64,000 bases of DNA from an uncultured bacterium (GTDB lineage: Bacteria > Cyanobacteriota > Vampirovibrionia > Gastranaerophilales > Gastranaerophilaceae): the NCBI GenBank assembly GCA_900319365.1, contig ONOE01000002.1:62001-126000 (forward strand). Reading direction: 5' to 3'. The notes below the pieces were generated by a model that worked only from the letters and a program-made list of their open reading frames with translations, was not told the origin of the DNA and searched no databases. Positions 7,230 through 15,051 of this stretch are shown piece by piece; position 1 is the first letter of the stretch, and every line of letters starts with the position of its first letter. The translations under genes and the position numbers were made by a program.

Positions 7230-9869
7230 ATGAATAACTTGAATGATTTACCTACGGTATACAACCCGAAAGAAACAGAGGATAAAATATACAAATTCTG
7301 GGAAGATAACGGATTTTTTAAAGCTGATGCAAACAGTCCAAAGCCGTCATATTCAATGGTTATTCCGCCTCCAAACGTTACGGGAGTTCTTCACATGGGG
7401 CATGCTCTTGATGAAACCTTGCAAGATATTTTAATAAGATATCACCGTATGTGCGGATATGAAACATTATGGGTTCCGGGGACAGATCATGCCGGTATCG
7501 CAACCCAAAACGTTGTTGAAAAACAGTTAAGAGCAAAATGTCTTTCGCGTTATGACTTAGGCAGAGAAAAGTTTCTTGAAAAAACCTGGGAATGGGCAAA
7601 TGCACACAAATCAAGAATTTTAGACCAATGCAAACGCTTGGGTGCATCTTTTGACCGTTCAAGAGAAAGATTTACATTTGACAAAGGCTGCAGCGATGCT
7701 GTTAAAGAAGTTTTTGTAAGGTTATACGAAAAAGGTTTAATATATAAAGGAAAATACATTGTTAACTGGTGCCCTCGCTGCAGAAGTGCTATTTCTGACG
7801 TTGAAACCGAATACGCTACAGAGCAGGGACATTTGTGGGAAATTTCTTATCCGCTTAAAAATGAATCAGGTGCAATTATAGTTGCAACAACAAGACCCGA
7901 AACAATATTTGGTGATGTTGCAATTGCTGTTCACCCTGATGATAAGAAATATTCGGAACTTGTCGGAAAAACCGTTGTAATACCTTTATCGGGCAGAGAA
8001 ATTCCGATTATCGCAGATGAATATGTAGACAGAAACTTCGGAACGGGTGCTGTTAAAATTACCCCCGCTCACGACCCTAATGATTATGAAGTAGGCAAAC
8101 GCCACGGTTTGAAACCTATCTGGGTAATTGATGAAGATGCCAAAATGATTGCTTGCGGTGATGTCCCTCAAAAATATCACGGTATGGACAGATACGAAGC
8201 CAGAAAAGCTATTGTCAAGGATTTGGAAGATCAAAAATTCTTATTAAGGGTAAAAGATCACGAGCACAATGTCGGTAAATGCCAAAGATGCGGAACTACA
8301 ATTGAACCGTTGCTTTCGGAACAATGGTTCGTTAAAATGAAACCGCTTGCGCAAGAAGCAATTGCGGCAGTAAAAGACGGAAGAATTAAATTCGTTCCCG
8401 AAAGATGGACTAAAAATTATCTTGACTGGATGGAAAATATAAGAGATTGGTGTATTTCCCGTCAATTGTGGTGGGGACATCAAATTCCCGCATACCATAA
8501 CAAGCAGACAGGTGAAATGATTGTAGCAAAAGAGAATCCTGATCCCAATGTTTGGGAACAGGAAACAGATGTACTTGATACATGGTTTTCATCAGCTCTT
8601 TGGCCGTTTGAAACAATGGGTTGGCCTAATACAGACAGTCCCGATTATAAAAAATTCTACCCGACAAATACTCTTGTAACGGGTTTTGATATTATTTTCT
8701 TCTGGGTTGCAAGAATGATTACCATGGGACTTGAATTTACGGGCAAGGCTCCGTTTAGTACCGTTTATATTCATGGTCTTGTAAGAGATGAAAAAGGTCA
8801 AAAGATGTCTAAAACAAAAGGCAACACTATTGACCCCGTTGAAATTATAGAAAAATACGGCTGTGATGCTTTGAGATTTACAATGGCATCTTTATGCACT
8901 TACGGCGGTCAGGACATCAAAATAAGCGACGAAAGATTTGAATACGGTCGTAATTTTGCAAACAAAATATGGAACGCATCAAGATTTGTTCTTATGAACC
9001 TTGACGGCATTGATAATAAAGACATTGATTTTTCAAAATTAACAATTGCCGACAAATGGATTTTGGATAAATTAAACAACGTTGCAAAAGAAGTAAATTC
9101 TGATATAAATAATTACAGAATTGGTGAAATTGCTCATATTCTGTACGATTTCTTCAGAGATTCATATTGCGACTGGTATGTTGAAATCGCTAAGATTCAA
9201 TTAAAAGATGAGGCTATCAAACTTAATACTCAAAGAGTTTTAAGATACGTTCTTGATATGTCATTGAGATTGTTACATCCTATTATGCCTCATATAACTG
9301 AAGAAGTATGGCAGTTGATACCTAAAGAAACAGATATCAAAGCAATAATGCTTGCTCCTTATCCTCAATATTGTGATAAATTGAGTTTCCCTAAAGAAGC
9401 AAAAGAAATGGCGCTTGTATTTGAAACGATTACTTCTTTAAGAAACGTAAGACAAAGTTTTAATATTCCGATGTCATTGAATTTTGATATTCAAATTCAA
9501 GCGCCGCACGATGAAAAAGCAATATTTGAAGAAATTGAAAGCTATGTAAAACGTATGGCAAGAGTTAATACGATTTCTTACATTGATGAAAATTCCGCAC
9601 CGAGCAAATCTGCTACGGCTATTGTTTCGGCATCAAAAATCTATATTCCGCTTAAAGGATTAATTGATTTTGATCAAGAAATTCAAAGACAGAATAAAAA
9701 GTTAAACAAACTCTTAACAGAAAAAAAATCACTTCAAGGAAGAATAAATAATCCCAAGTTTGTTTCTAGTGCTCCGAAAGAACTTGTTGATCAAACAAAA
9801 GGCAGGATTGAAGAAATTGAAGTTCAGGAAAATGCTATAAATTCGCTCATAAAATCTTTGCAGGATTAA
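7230..9869 (+). CDS. valS: Valyl-tRNA synthetase
   Basis: Charges tRNA-Val with valine; class Ia synthetase. The protein has the usual bacterial length (about 880 residues). HIGH-type signature HMGH is at residues 55-58 and KMSKT at about 525. The CP1 editing domain lies between them (ATTRPETIFGD, AHDPNDYEVG). The anticodon-binding domain has DFFRDSYCDWYVE, and the C-terminus is the coiled-coil arm typical of ValRS. The start is taken at ATG 7230, with GAGG eight bases upstream; a GTG directly before it (7227) is possible but poorly spaced. No T-box leader was seen. Identification is secure. Confidence 0.97.
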   Translation: MNNLNDLPTVYNPKETEDKIYKFWEDNGFFKADANSPKPSYSMVIPPPNVTGVLHMGHALDETLQDILIRYHRMCGYETLWVPGTDHAGIATQNVVEKQLRAKCLSRYDLGREKFLEKTWEWANAHKSRILDQCKRLGASFDRSRERFTFDKGCSDAVKEVFVRLYEKGLIYKGKYIVNWCPRCRSAISDVETEYATEQGHLWEISYPLKNESGAIIVATTRPETIFGDVAIAVHPDDKKYSELVGKTVVIPLSGREIPIIADEYVDRNFGTGAVKITPAHDPNDYEVGKRHGLKPIWVIDEDAKMIACGDVPQKYHGMDRYEARKAIVKDLEDQKFLLRVKDHEHNVGKCQRCGTTIEPLLSEQWFVKMKPLAQEAIAAVKDGRIKFVPERWTKNYLDWMENIRDWCISRQLWWGHQIPAYHNKQTGEMIVAKENPDPNVWEQETDVLDTWFSSALWPFETMGWPNTDSPDYKKFYPTNTLVTGFDIIFFWVARMITMGLEFTGKAPFSTVYIHGLVRDEKGQKMSKTKGNTIDPVEIIEKYGCDALRFTMASLCTYGGQDIKISDERFEYGRNFANKIWNASRFVLMNLDGIDNKDIDFSKLTIADKWILDKLNNVAKEVNSDINNYRIGEIAHILYDFFRDSYCDWYVEIAKIQLKDEAIKLNTQRVLRYVLDMSLRLLHPIMPHITEEVWQLIPKETDIKAIMLAPYPQYCDKLSFPKEAKEMALVFETITSLRNVRQSFNIPMSLNFDIQIQAPHDEKAIFEEIESYVKRMARVNTISYIDENSAPSKSATAIVSASKIYIPLKGLIDFDQEIQRQNKKLNKLLTEKKSLQGRINNPKFVSSAPKELVDQTKGRIEEIEVQENAINSLIKSLQD

Positions 9870-9928
9870 TCTATAGCAAAAATATTTATTCTCGGCTTTT
9901 ACTATAAACGGTAAATAGGAGTATAAAT

Positions 9929-10291
9929 ATGAACGCAGATACTATCGGCAGAATTTTAACGGATTCTCAAGCGCCTAAAAAGCTTGTAAAAAGGGTTTTA
10001 AAAGAAAACGATATGCAAATCGTTAAGAATTTTACGCCCGTAAATTCAGAATACAAATTGAATTTAGGCAAAGACAGGAGAGTAACTTTAGCAGTAAACG
10101 GAGATGAATTTATTCAAAAAGAAGAACGTCTTATAAATAACAAATGGCGCAAAAGTGTTGAAATGCGCTTAAAAGATACTGCTGAGAATGCAGAAAACGC
10201 CTTAATTGCAGCTATAGAACTGTTAAAATTCGAACGTGGCAAAGAAATCGGCAACAGAATTTTAAGTTCTTTCGGTATTTTCCGAAAGTAG
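9929..10291 (+). CDS. Conserved-looking hypothetical protein
   Basis: 120 residues with a TAGGAG ribosome site seven bases before the ATG. It follows valS by 59 bases and may be read through from it. The protein is charged and lysine-rich, with no signal peptide or membrane segment. A beta-rich middle (residues ~40-80) lies between an N-terminal basic helix and a C-terminal Ala/Glu-rich helix. I do not recognise a family. Codon use and the ribosome site look like a real gene. Confidence 0.6.
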   Translation: MNADTIGRILTDSQAPKKLVKRVLKENDMQIVKNFTPVNSEYKLNLGKDRRVTLAVNGDEFIQKEERLINNKWRKSVEMRLKDTAENAENALIAAIELLKFERGKEIGNRILSSFGIFRK

Positions 10292-10375
10292 CTATATTAA
10301 AAATATTAAGCATATTTTACAATACTTTACATATTATAAAAAATTTGTTAAGATTACTACATAAAATCATTTAGT

Positions 10376-10393
10376 GTCAGCTTTAAAGTTGAC
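10376..10393. promoter_or_regulatory. 18-base palindrome in the leader of the S1-like gene
   Basis: GTCAGCTTTAAAGTTGAC is a near-perfect palindrome (one G:U if RNA), ending three bases before the Shine-Dalgarno GGAG of the S1 gene. It could be a DNA operator or an RNA hairpin covering the ribosome site. Autogenous control of S1 is known in other bacteria, which makes the position suggestive. Confidence 0.35.
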
Positions 10394-10406
10394 AATGGAG
10401 TTAATT

Positions 10407-11513
10407 ATGGCTACAAAAAAGGGGAATGCGGAAGACGATTTTGAAAAACTTCTTGCACAGTATGATTACAATTTTAAAAAAGGTGATCTTGTAAAAGGAA
10501 CCGTTTGCGGTTTTGACAGTCAGGGTGTACTTGTTGATATCGGCGCTAAAACTACGGCTCTTATACCGACTTATGAGGCGGTTGATAAAGGCGAAAGACC
10601 GGAAGATAAGATTGAAAAAGGTCAGTCCGGAGAATTTCTTATTATAAGAGATGAAGATGAGGACGGAAGATTTTTACTTTCTAAGAAAAAGGTTGATTTT
10701 GCTTATGCTTGGAAAGATTTGGAAAAAGCCAAAGCAGCCGATGAAGTTATCCTCGGAACTGTTGTTGATAACGTTAAAGGCGGTGTAATTGTTGAAGTTG
10801 CGGGTGTAAGGGGATTTGTTCCTTCAAGCCAGTTAAGATTAAAAGAAGCCGAGCTTGAAAAGGGCTCAAAAATCGAATTGAAGATTTTGACACTTGACGT
10901 TCAACAAAATAACTTCATCTTATCAAATAAAAAAGTTTATGATGATTCCGTTAATGAAGTCAGAAAGAACCTGTTCTCTCAACTTGAAGTCGGGCAGGTC
11001 GTAAAAGGTGAAGTCGTCAGAATTACCGATTTCGGAGCTTTTGTTGATATCGGAGGGGTAGACGGGTTGTTGCCTTTATCTCAGCTTTCATGGCGCTGGA
11101 TTGATCATCCGACAGATATTCTTCATGTGGGCGACGAAATTGATGTTGCAGTCATTATGGTAGACCATGACAAACAAAGAGTATCGTTGAGCTTGAAACA
11201 ACTTGAGCCTGATCCTTGGATTGAAGCTCAAAAGCACCTTAAAGAAGGCGACAAGGCAGAAGGTACGGTTACAAGAATTAAATACTTTGGAGCTTTTGTC
11301 GAGGTTTATCCGGGAGTTGAAGCTTTGCTTCCTCATAACGAATTGATTGATTACCAGAATGAAAACAAGGTAATTGTTCAACCGGGAGATAAAATTCAAA
11401 CTTATATTATAAAATTTAATCCCGAGGACAGAAGAATTTCATTATCAATTCACGAAGAACCTGCGGGTGAAACTTCCTCAGATAATGAAGCGCCTAAAGA
11501 AGAAGAAAATTAG
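10407..11513 (+). CDS. rpsA: S1 RNA-binding domain protein, 30S ribosomal protein S1-like (copy 1)
   Basis: 368 residues from the ATG at 10407, chosen because GGAG lies six bases upstream; an in-frame GTG at 10374 has no good site and would run through the palindrome. Four S1 repeats can be seen, beginning near residues 20, 105, 190 and 275, each with the K-G-x-V ... GAFVDIG type core. The third is the most canonical (VVRITDFGAFVDIGGVDGLLP). The acidic tail is typical. Role: binds mRNA on the 30S subunit during initiation. A second four-repeat paralogue is encoded at 58232-59329, so one copy may be specialised. A strong terminator follows, indicating a single-gene unit. Confidence 0.85.
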   Translation: MATKKGNAEDDFEKLLAQYDYNFKKGDLVKGTVCGFDSQGVLVDIGAKTTALIPTYEAVDKGERPEDKIEKGQSGEFLIIRDEDEDGRFLLSKKKVDFAYAWKDLEKAKAADEVILGTVVDNVKGGVIVEVAGVRGFVPSSQLRLKEAELEKGSKIELKILTLDVQQNNFILSNKKVYDDSVNEVRKNLFSQLEVGQVVKGEVVRITDFGAFVDIGGVDGLLPLSQLSWRWIDHPTDILHVGDEIDVAVIMVDHDKQRVSLSLKQLEPDPWIEAQKHLKEGDKAEGTVTRIKYFGAFVEVYPGVEALLPHNELIDYQNENKVIVQPGDKIQTYIIKFNPEDRRISLSIHEEPAGETSSDNEAPKEEEN

Positions 11514-11531
11514 AATAAATAAATTTTATAA

Positions 11532-11566
11532 AAAGACCGTTCAAATTGAGCGGTCTTTTTTTTTTG
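11532..11566 (+). terminator. Rho-independent terminator after S1-like gene
   Basis: Stem AAAGACCG...CGGTCTTT with a loop of about 10 bases, then a run of more than ten T. Confidence 0.88.
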
Positions 11567-11658
11567 ACTTTTGATTTAATTTTATTAAATATATCATACA
11601 AACAGATGTTTATTACACCTCCAAAATAACTGATAATATAACAAAGAAAGTAGTAAAC

Positions 11659-12108
11659 ATGCCATTTCGATATCGATTACAGAAAGTTCTGGACTTTAGA
11701 ATTAACCAAAAAGAAGAACAAAGACAAAAGGTTCAAAAAGCTCAGATGGCTGTAAACAAAGCAGAAGATGACATAAGACGGAACAATCAATCAATCGTCG
11801 ATACAAAAAACGGCATGCGAACGGCAGACCCATCGTTATATGAGTATTATGACAATTACATAAAGCATTTGTATGAAGAAGCCGAACGGCTTGAAAAAGT
11901 GAGGCAAGATCTTCAAAAACAACTGGATATAGAACTTCAAAAAATGGTCAAATGCGAACAAAATGTCAAGGTACTTGAAAAACACAAAGAAAAGAACAGA
12001 GAGCTTTATTTGCAAGAAGAAAAATCGGCAGAGCTTAAGCAATTCTCAGAACTGGGCGTAACCCGTTTCTTCAGGCAAAAACAAGAAAAGAATCAAGAAC
12101 AAGAGTAA
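11659..12108 (+). CDS. fliJ: Flagellar export chaperone FliJ-like protein
   Basis: 149 residues, the normal FliJ length. The start FRYRLQKVLDFRINQKEE is the classic FliJ opening, and the rest is one long Gln/Glu/Lys-rich coiled coil. FliJ is the cytoplasmic stalk of the flagellar type III export ATPase (FliI/FliH) and carries chaperones to the gate. The gene begins a three-gene flagellar run (FliJ, FliK-like, hook/rod protein) with gaps of 13 and 3 bases, so one operon is likely. The ribosome site is weak. FliJ-family coiled coils are poorly conserved, but the neighbours support the call. Confidence 0.8.
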   Translation: MPFRYRLQKVLDFRINQKEEQRQKVQKAQMAVNKAEDDIRRNNQSIVDTKNGMRTADPSLYEYYDNYIKHLYEEAERLEKVRQDLQKQLDIELQKMVKCEQNVKVLEKHKEKNRELYLQEEKSAELKQFSELGVTRFFRQKQEKNQEQE

Positions 12109-12121
12109 AGGTAGAAAAATT

Positions 12122-13021
12122 ATGGGTATAGAAGCAGCTTCAGCAACATCATCGGTCAGCACAACGTCAAGTGTAAGCACTACATCTACGGCAACAAAAA
12201 CAAATTCAGATACTTCATTTAAAGATGAAATGTCCAAGGTTTCCGAAACCGAATCAAAAAGTGAAACTAAAGCAGCAGAAAAAGAATCTTCTGCAAAGAA
12301 AACCGATAAAGCCGTAAAAAGTGAGAAAAACGATAAAAAATCCGTTGATACGAAAAAGACTGAAACTAAAGAAAAAACTCAATCAAAAGACACAAAAAAA
12401 GCTAATCAAACTCAAAATAATCAGAATAATCCGCAGGGTATTAATGTTAATCCTCAATTGTCTTTTAACGATGCAAACAGAATGCTGTCAACCGATATTC
12501 GGCAAATGATTGAAAATACAGCATCTGTAAATGCACTTAACCAAAAAGGCTGGGGACTGATTACAGGAGATGAAACAAAAACAAATATTGCAATGACAGA
12601 AAGTGATGCGGATTTCTTCATCAATCTTACTCAAAATGACAACAACGTAAATATTCAAGGCATTACTTCTCAGGCACAAAATATGTTAAATAACGGCGTT
12701 GAAGCTTCACAGGTTAAACAAAACTTCCAAGTTTCTCAAACGCTTTTAAATGCACTATCAGAATCAAGACAGAATAACCAACCTGTCAGAATTGATTTTG
12801 ATCAAAACGTATCCGTTATTTTAAGAGTCGGTAAAGACGGGGCTTTATCAGCACAATTTATCCCCGGCGATAAGGCTGTTGAACAATATTTAAGACAAAA
12901 TATCGATTCTTTAAGAACAAGTTTTGATGAGCAGGATTTGCCATACAGCGATTTGTCATACTCAAACAGCAGCAAAGATCAAAATCAACGACGCAGAGAA
13001 CAACAGCGACAAGGAGAATAA
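12122..13021 (+). CDS. fliK: FliK-like flagellar hook-length control protein
   Basis: 299 residues. Residues 1-105 are a low-complexity Ser/Thr/Lys/Glu tail with no fold expected. The C-terminal third (about 205-270) has the FliK C-terminal (Flg_hook) pattern: basic and hydrophobic strands VRIDFDQNVSVILRVGKDG, then a D-L-R-x-S-F helix. It ends in a Gln/Arg-rich tail. FliK is secreted as a ruler for hook length and switches export from hook to filament. It sits between FliJ and the hook/rod gene, a usual flagellar context. Sequence similarity is only moderate; the position carries much of the call. Confidence 0.7.
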   Translation: MGIEAASATSSVSTTSSVSTTSTATKTNSDTSFKDEMSKVSETESKSETKAAEKESSAKKTDKAVKSEKNDKKSVDTKKTETKEKTQSKDTKKANQTQNNQNNPQGINVNPQLSFNDANRMLSTDIRQMIENTASVNALNQKGWGLITGDETKTNIAMTESDADFFINLTQNDNNVNIQGITSQAQNMLNNGVEASQVKQNFQVSQTLLNALSESRQNNQPVRIDFDQNVSVILRVGKDGALSAQFIPGDKAVEQYLRQNIDSLRTSFDEQDLPYSDLSYSNSSKDQNQRRREQQRQGE

Positions 13022-13024
13022 AAT

Positions 13025-13864
13025 ATGAATGATGCTTTTATTACGGCATTAAATACTCAATATGCAACGGTAAACTGGATTGATGTCATATCTGAAAATA
13101 TGACCAATTCTTATACCCCCGGATATAGAGAAAAGCAGGTTAATTTTAAGACTTTTCTAAACGGTGCAATTGTTGATGATTATGAAAAGAATAACGGACA
13201 GGGCAAATCAACTCCCGGTACTTCAAAAGATAACTTATTCCTTGAAGGGAAAGGATATTTCCTGACAAAAACCGAGGACGGCAAGAGTGTATATTCAAGG
13301 CTCGGCGAATTTTCATTTGACGGCGACGGTATATATCGTGCCAAAAACGGTAATACTGTTCAGGGTTATATCTTGAATGATAAAGGCGAAATTATGCAGG
13401 GTATAAAATCCGTAAGTTCTGATTTATACCAAAATACCGCATTAAAAGGGGGAGCACTTGATATTCCGACCACCACAATCAAAATGTGGATTGACCCCAA
13501 TAACGGTAAATATTTGGGCAAATATGACGAATTTAAAATCCAAGGTGACGGAACAATTTGCGGTATAGCAGAAAGCGGCAAGAAGGTTGTTCCTTTGTAC
13601 CGTGTTGCTATTAGAAACTTCAACAATCCGTCGGGACTTTATGAATACAAAGACGGTCAGTTCCTTGAAACAGAAGAATCAGGCAAACCTGTTTTGGGGG
13701 TCGGCGAAATCAGATCGGGGCTGTTGGAATTGTCTAATGCGGATTTGAAAACGAATATTTCTTATTATCAAATGGCTAAACAGCAAATGGAAGTTGTTAA
13801 TAAGATTATTTCTTCGAATAAAGATTTGTTGCAGCAGGCATTACAGCTTGTCAGCGGATCATAA
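13025..13864 (+). CDS. Flagellar hook/basal-body rod protein (FlgE/FlgF/FlgG family)
   Basis: 279 residues, close to FlgG/FlgF size and shorter than most hook proteins. The N-terminal helix ends in the family rod motif (ISENMTNSYTPGYRE). The centre has a GKGYFLTKTEDGKSVYSRLGEF block, as in FlgE/F/G. The C-terminal helix has the matching heptad motif (LELSNADLKTNISYYQMAKQ, then VVNKII). AAGGAG lies close before the ATG, overlapping the end of the fliK-like gene. It builds part of the rod or hook outside the inner membrane. Which of E, F or G it is cannot be decided from sequence alone. Confidence 0.82.
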   Translation: MNDAFITALNTQYATVNWIDVISENMTNSYTPGYREKQVNFKTFLNGAIVDDYEKNNGQGKSTPGTSKDNLFLEGKGYFLTKTEDGKSVYSRLGEFSFDGDGIYRAKNGNTVQGYILNDKGEIMQGIKSVSSDLYQNTALKGGALDIPTTTIKMWIDPNNGKYLGKYDEFKIQGDGTICGIAESGKKVVPLYRVAIRNFNNPSGLYEYKDGQFLETEESGKPVLGVGEIRSGLLELSNADLKTNISYYQMAKQQMEVVNKIISSNKDLLQQALQLVSGS

Positions 13865-13867
13865 ATT

Positions 13868-13966
13868 TAAGTTTATAAGTGCATAAGTTTATAAGAGTTA
13901 AAAATAATCTGTAAAATACTTATCAACTTATCACTTTATAGGTTTATAAGCCTATAAAGTGAACAC
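13868..13966. repeat. AT-rich AAGTTTATAAG-type intergenic repeats with an 11-bp inverted repeat
   Basis: Several copies of a short unit of the type AAGTTTATAAG / CTTATCAACTTAT follow one another. They end in a perfect inverted repeat, CACTTTATAGG (13932-13942) and CCTATAAAGTG (13951-13961). The same unit recurs in the atp operon at 27866-27893 and 30942-31052. Confidence 0.6.
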
Positions 13967-13985
13967 AGTATTAAACTCCATTTAC

Positions 13986-14010
13986 AAGAGGCAGAAAATG
14001 CCTCTTTTTT
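13986..14010 (+). terminator. Rho-independent terminator of the flagellar operon
   Basis: AGAGGCA, a GAAAA loop, TGCCTCT, then a T-run. Confidence 0.85.
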
Positions 14011-14020
14011 ATATTTATTG

Positions 14021-14049
14021 TTTACATTTGAACAAAAATTTAGTAAAAT
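14021..14049 (+). promoter_or_regulatory. Predicted sigma-70 promoter of rpiB
   Basis: TTTACA (14021-14026), 17-base spacer, TAAAAT (14044-14049), about 47 bases before the rpiB ATG. Confidence 0.55.
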
Positions 14050-14095
14050 AAAGATAGTAGTTCGTGTTAACAGTTTAGTTATAAGGAGTGCAATA

Positions 14096-14530
14096 ATGGA
14101 AAACTTAAAAGTAGCTATCGGTTGCGACCACGCAGGTTTGCAATACAAAGAAGCAATAATGGATTATTTAAAATTCAGAAACATTGAGTTCGAAGATTGC
14201 GGGACATATACTCCCGAATCTTGTGATTACCCTACAATAGCAAGAAAGGTTTGTGAAAAAGTTATTCACAATCAGGCAAACAGAGGTATTTTGGTTTGCG
14301 GTACGGGTATAGGAATGTCAATTGTTGCAAATAAAGTTCACGGTATCAGAGCTGCTCTTTGCGGTGATACATATTCTGCAAGAGTTTCTCGTGCTCACAA
14401 CAACGCAAATGTTTTGTGCCTCGGTTCTCGTGTAATAGGTGAACATCTTGCGCTTGATATCGTTGATGTTTGGTTAAAAACAGGCTTTGAGGGCGGCAGA
14501 CACAAAAAAAGAGTTGACATGATTGAGTAA
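14096..14530 (+). CDS. rpiB: Ribose-5-phosphate isomerase B
   Basis: Interconverts ribose 5-phosphate and ribulose 5-phosphate in the pentose phosphate pathway. 144 residues, normal for RpiB. Motifs are GCDHAGLQYKEAI near the N-terminus and the catalytic loop VCGTGIGMSIVANKV with the active-site cysteine. R-A-H-N-N-A-N-V-L follows. The start is ATG 14096, with AAGGAG seven bases upstream; a longer frame back to 14018 would run through the promoter. rsfS follows after 36 bases, so the two are probably one transcript. Confidence 0.95.
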   Translation: MENLKVAIGCDHAGLQYKEAIMDYLKFRNIEFEDCGTYTPESCDYPTIARKVCEKVIHNQANRGILVCGTGIGMSIVANKVHGIRAALCGDTYSARVSRAHNNANVLCLGSRVIGEHLALDIVDVWLKTGFEGGRHKKRVDMIE

Positions 14531-14566
14531 TACCATTTTACAGACTATTTAAAAGGAAAAAATAAA

Positions 14567-14968
14567 TTGACTGAAAAAGAATTAAATTCACATAAATTTG
14601 CATGTATTATTGCTCAGTTTTTGGATGATAAACTTGCAAAAGATATTACAATACTGAATATAAGCAACGTTTCGTCTTTAGCGGATTTCTTTGTAATAGC
14701 TTCAGGGGATTCAACAACGCAGGTAAAAGCGCTGATGGAAACCGTGAAAGAAAAAGTTAAAAATACCTTTGGAAGACTTCCGCTGCGTACGGAAAACGAT
14801 TTAAAAAACCGCTGGAATTTGCTTGATTATGGTGATGTGGTTGTTCATATTCTGCATAAACAGGAAAGAGAAAATTATGCGCTCGAAAAATTTTGGAGCC
14901 ACGCTTTCTCAATATCGGAAGATGAATGGCGCAAAGCCGCCGCAGAGTACAGCGAGTACAGCAAATAA
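14567..14968 (+). CDS. rsfS: Ribosomal silencing factor RsfS
   Basis: 133 residues from a TTG start with AAAAGGA about nine bases before it. Family features are SLADFFVIASGDSTTQVKAL and the W-x-L-L-D-Y-G-D-V-V-V-H-I block. RsfS (Iojap/YbeB) binds ribosomal protein L14 on the 50S subunit and blocks subunit joining when nutrients are short. It follows rpiB and ends in a strong terminator. Identification is secure; no nadD neighbour, common elsewhere, is present here. Confidence 0.93.
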   Translation: MTEKELNSHKFACIIAQFLDDKLAKDITILNISNVSSLADFFVIASGDSTTQVKALMETVKEKVKNTFGRLPLRTENDLKNRWNLLDYGDVVVHILHKQERENYALEKFWSHAFSISEDEWRKAAAEYSEYSK

Positions 14969-14972
14969 ATTT

Positions 14973-15012
14973 AATATCCCTTGTACAAAAGACGTACAAG
15001 GGATATTTTTTA
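14973..15012 (+). terminator. Strong rho-independent terminator after rsfS
   Basis: A 14-base perfect stem (AATATCCCTTGTAC with its complement), loop of seven, then T-run. Confidence 0.9.
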
Positions 15013-15051
15013 ATTCCAATATAATGATTTCTGTCAGGCTTTGACCGGTAA

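Noticed and set aside
10374-10406. Longer start for S1 copy 1 at GTG 10374
   Set aside because: It would translate the palindrome and lacks a ribosome site; ATG 10407 has GGAG at proper distance.
14018-14095. Longer start for rpiB
   Set aside because: The extension overlaps the predicted promoter and does not match RpiB N-termini.
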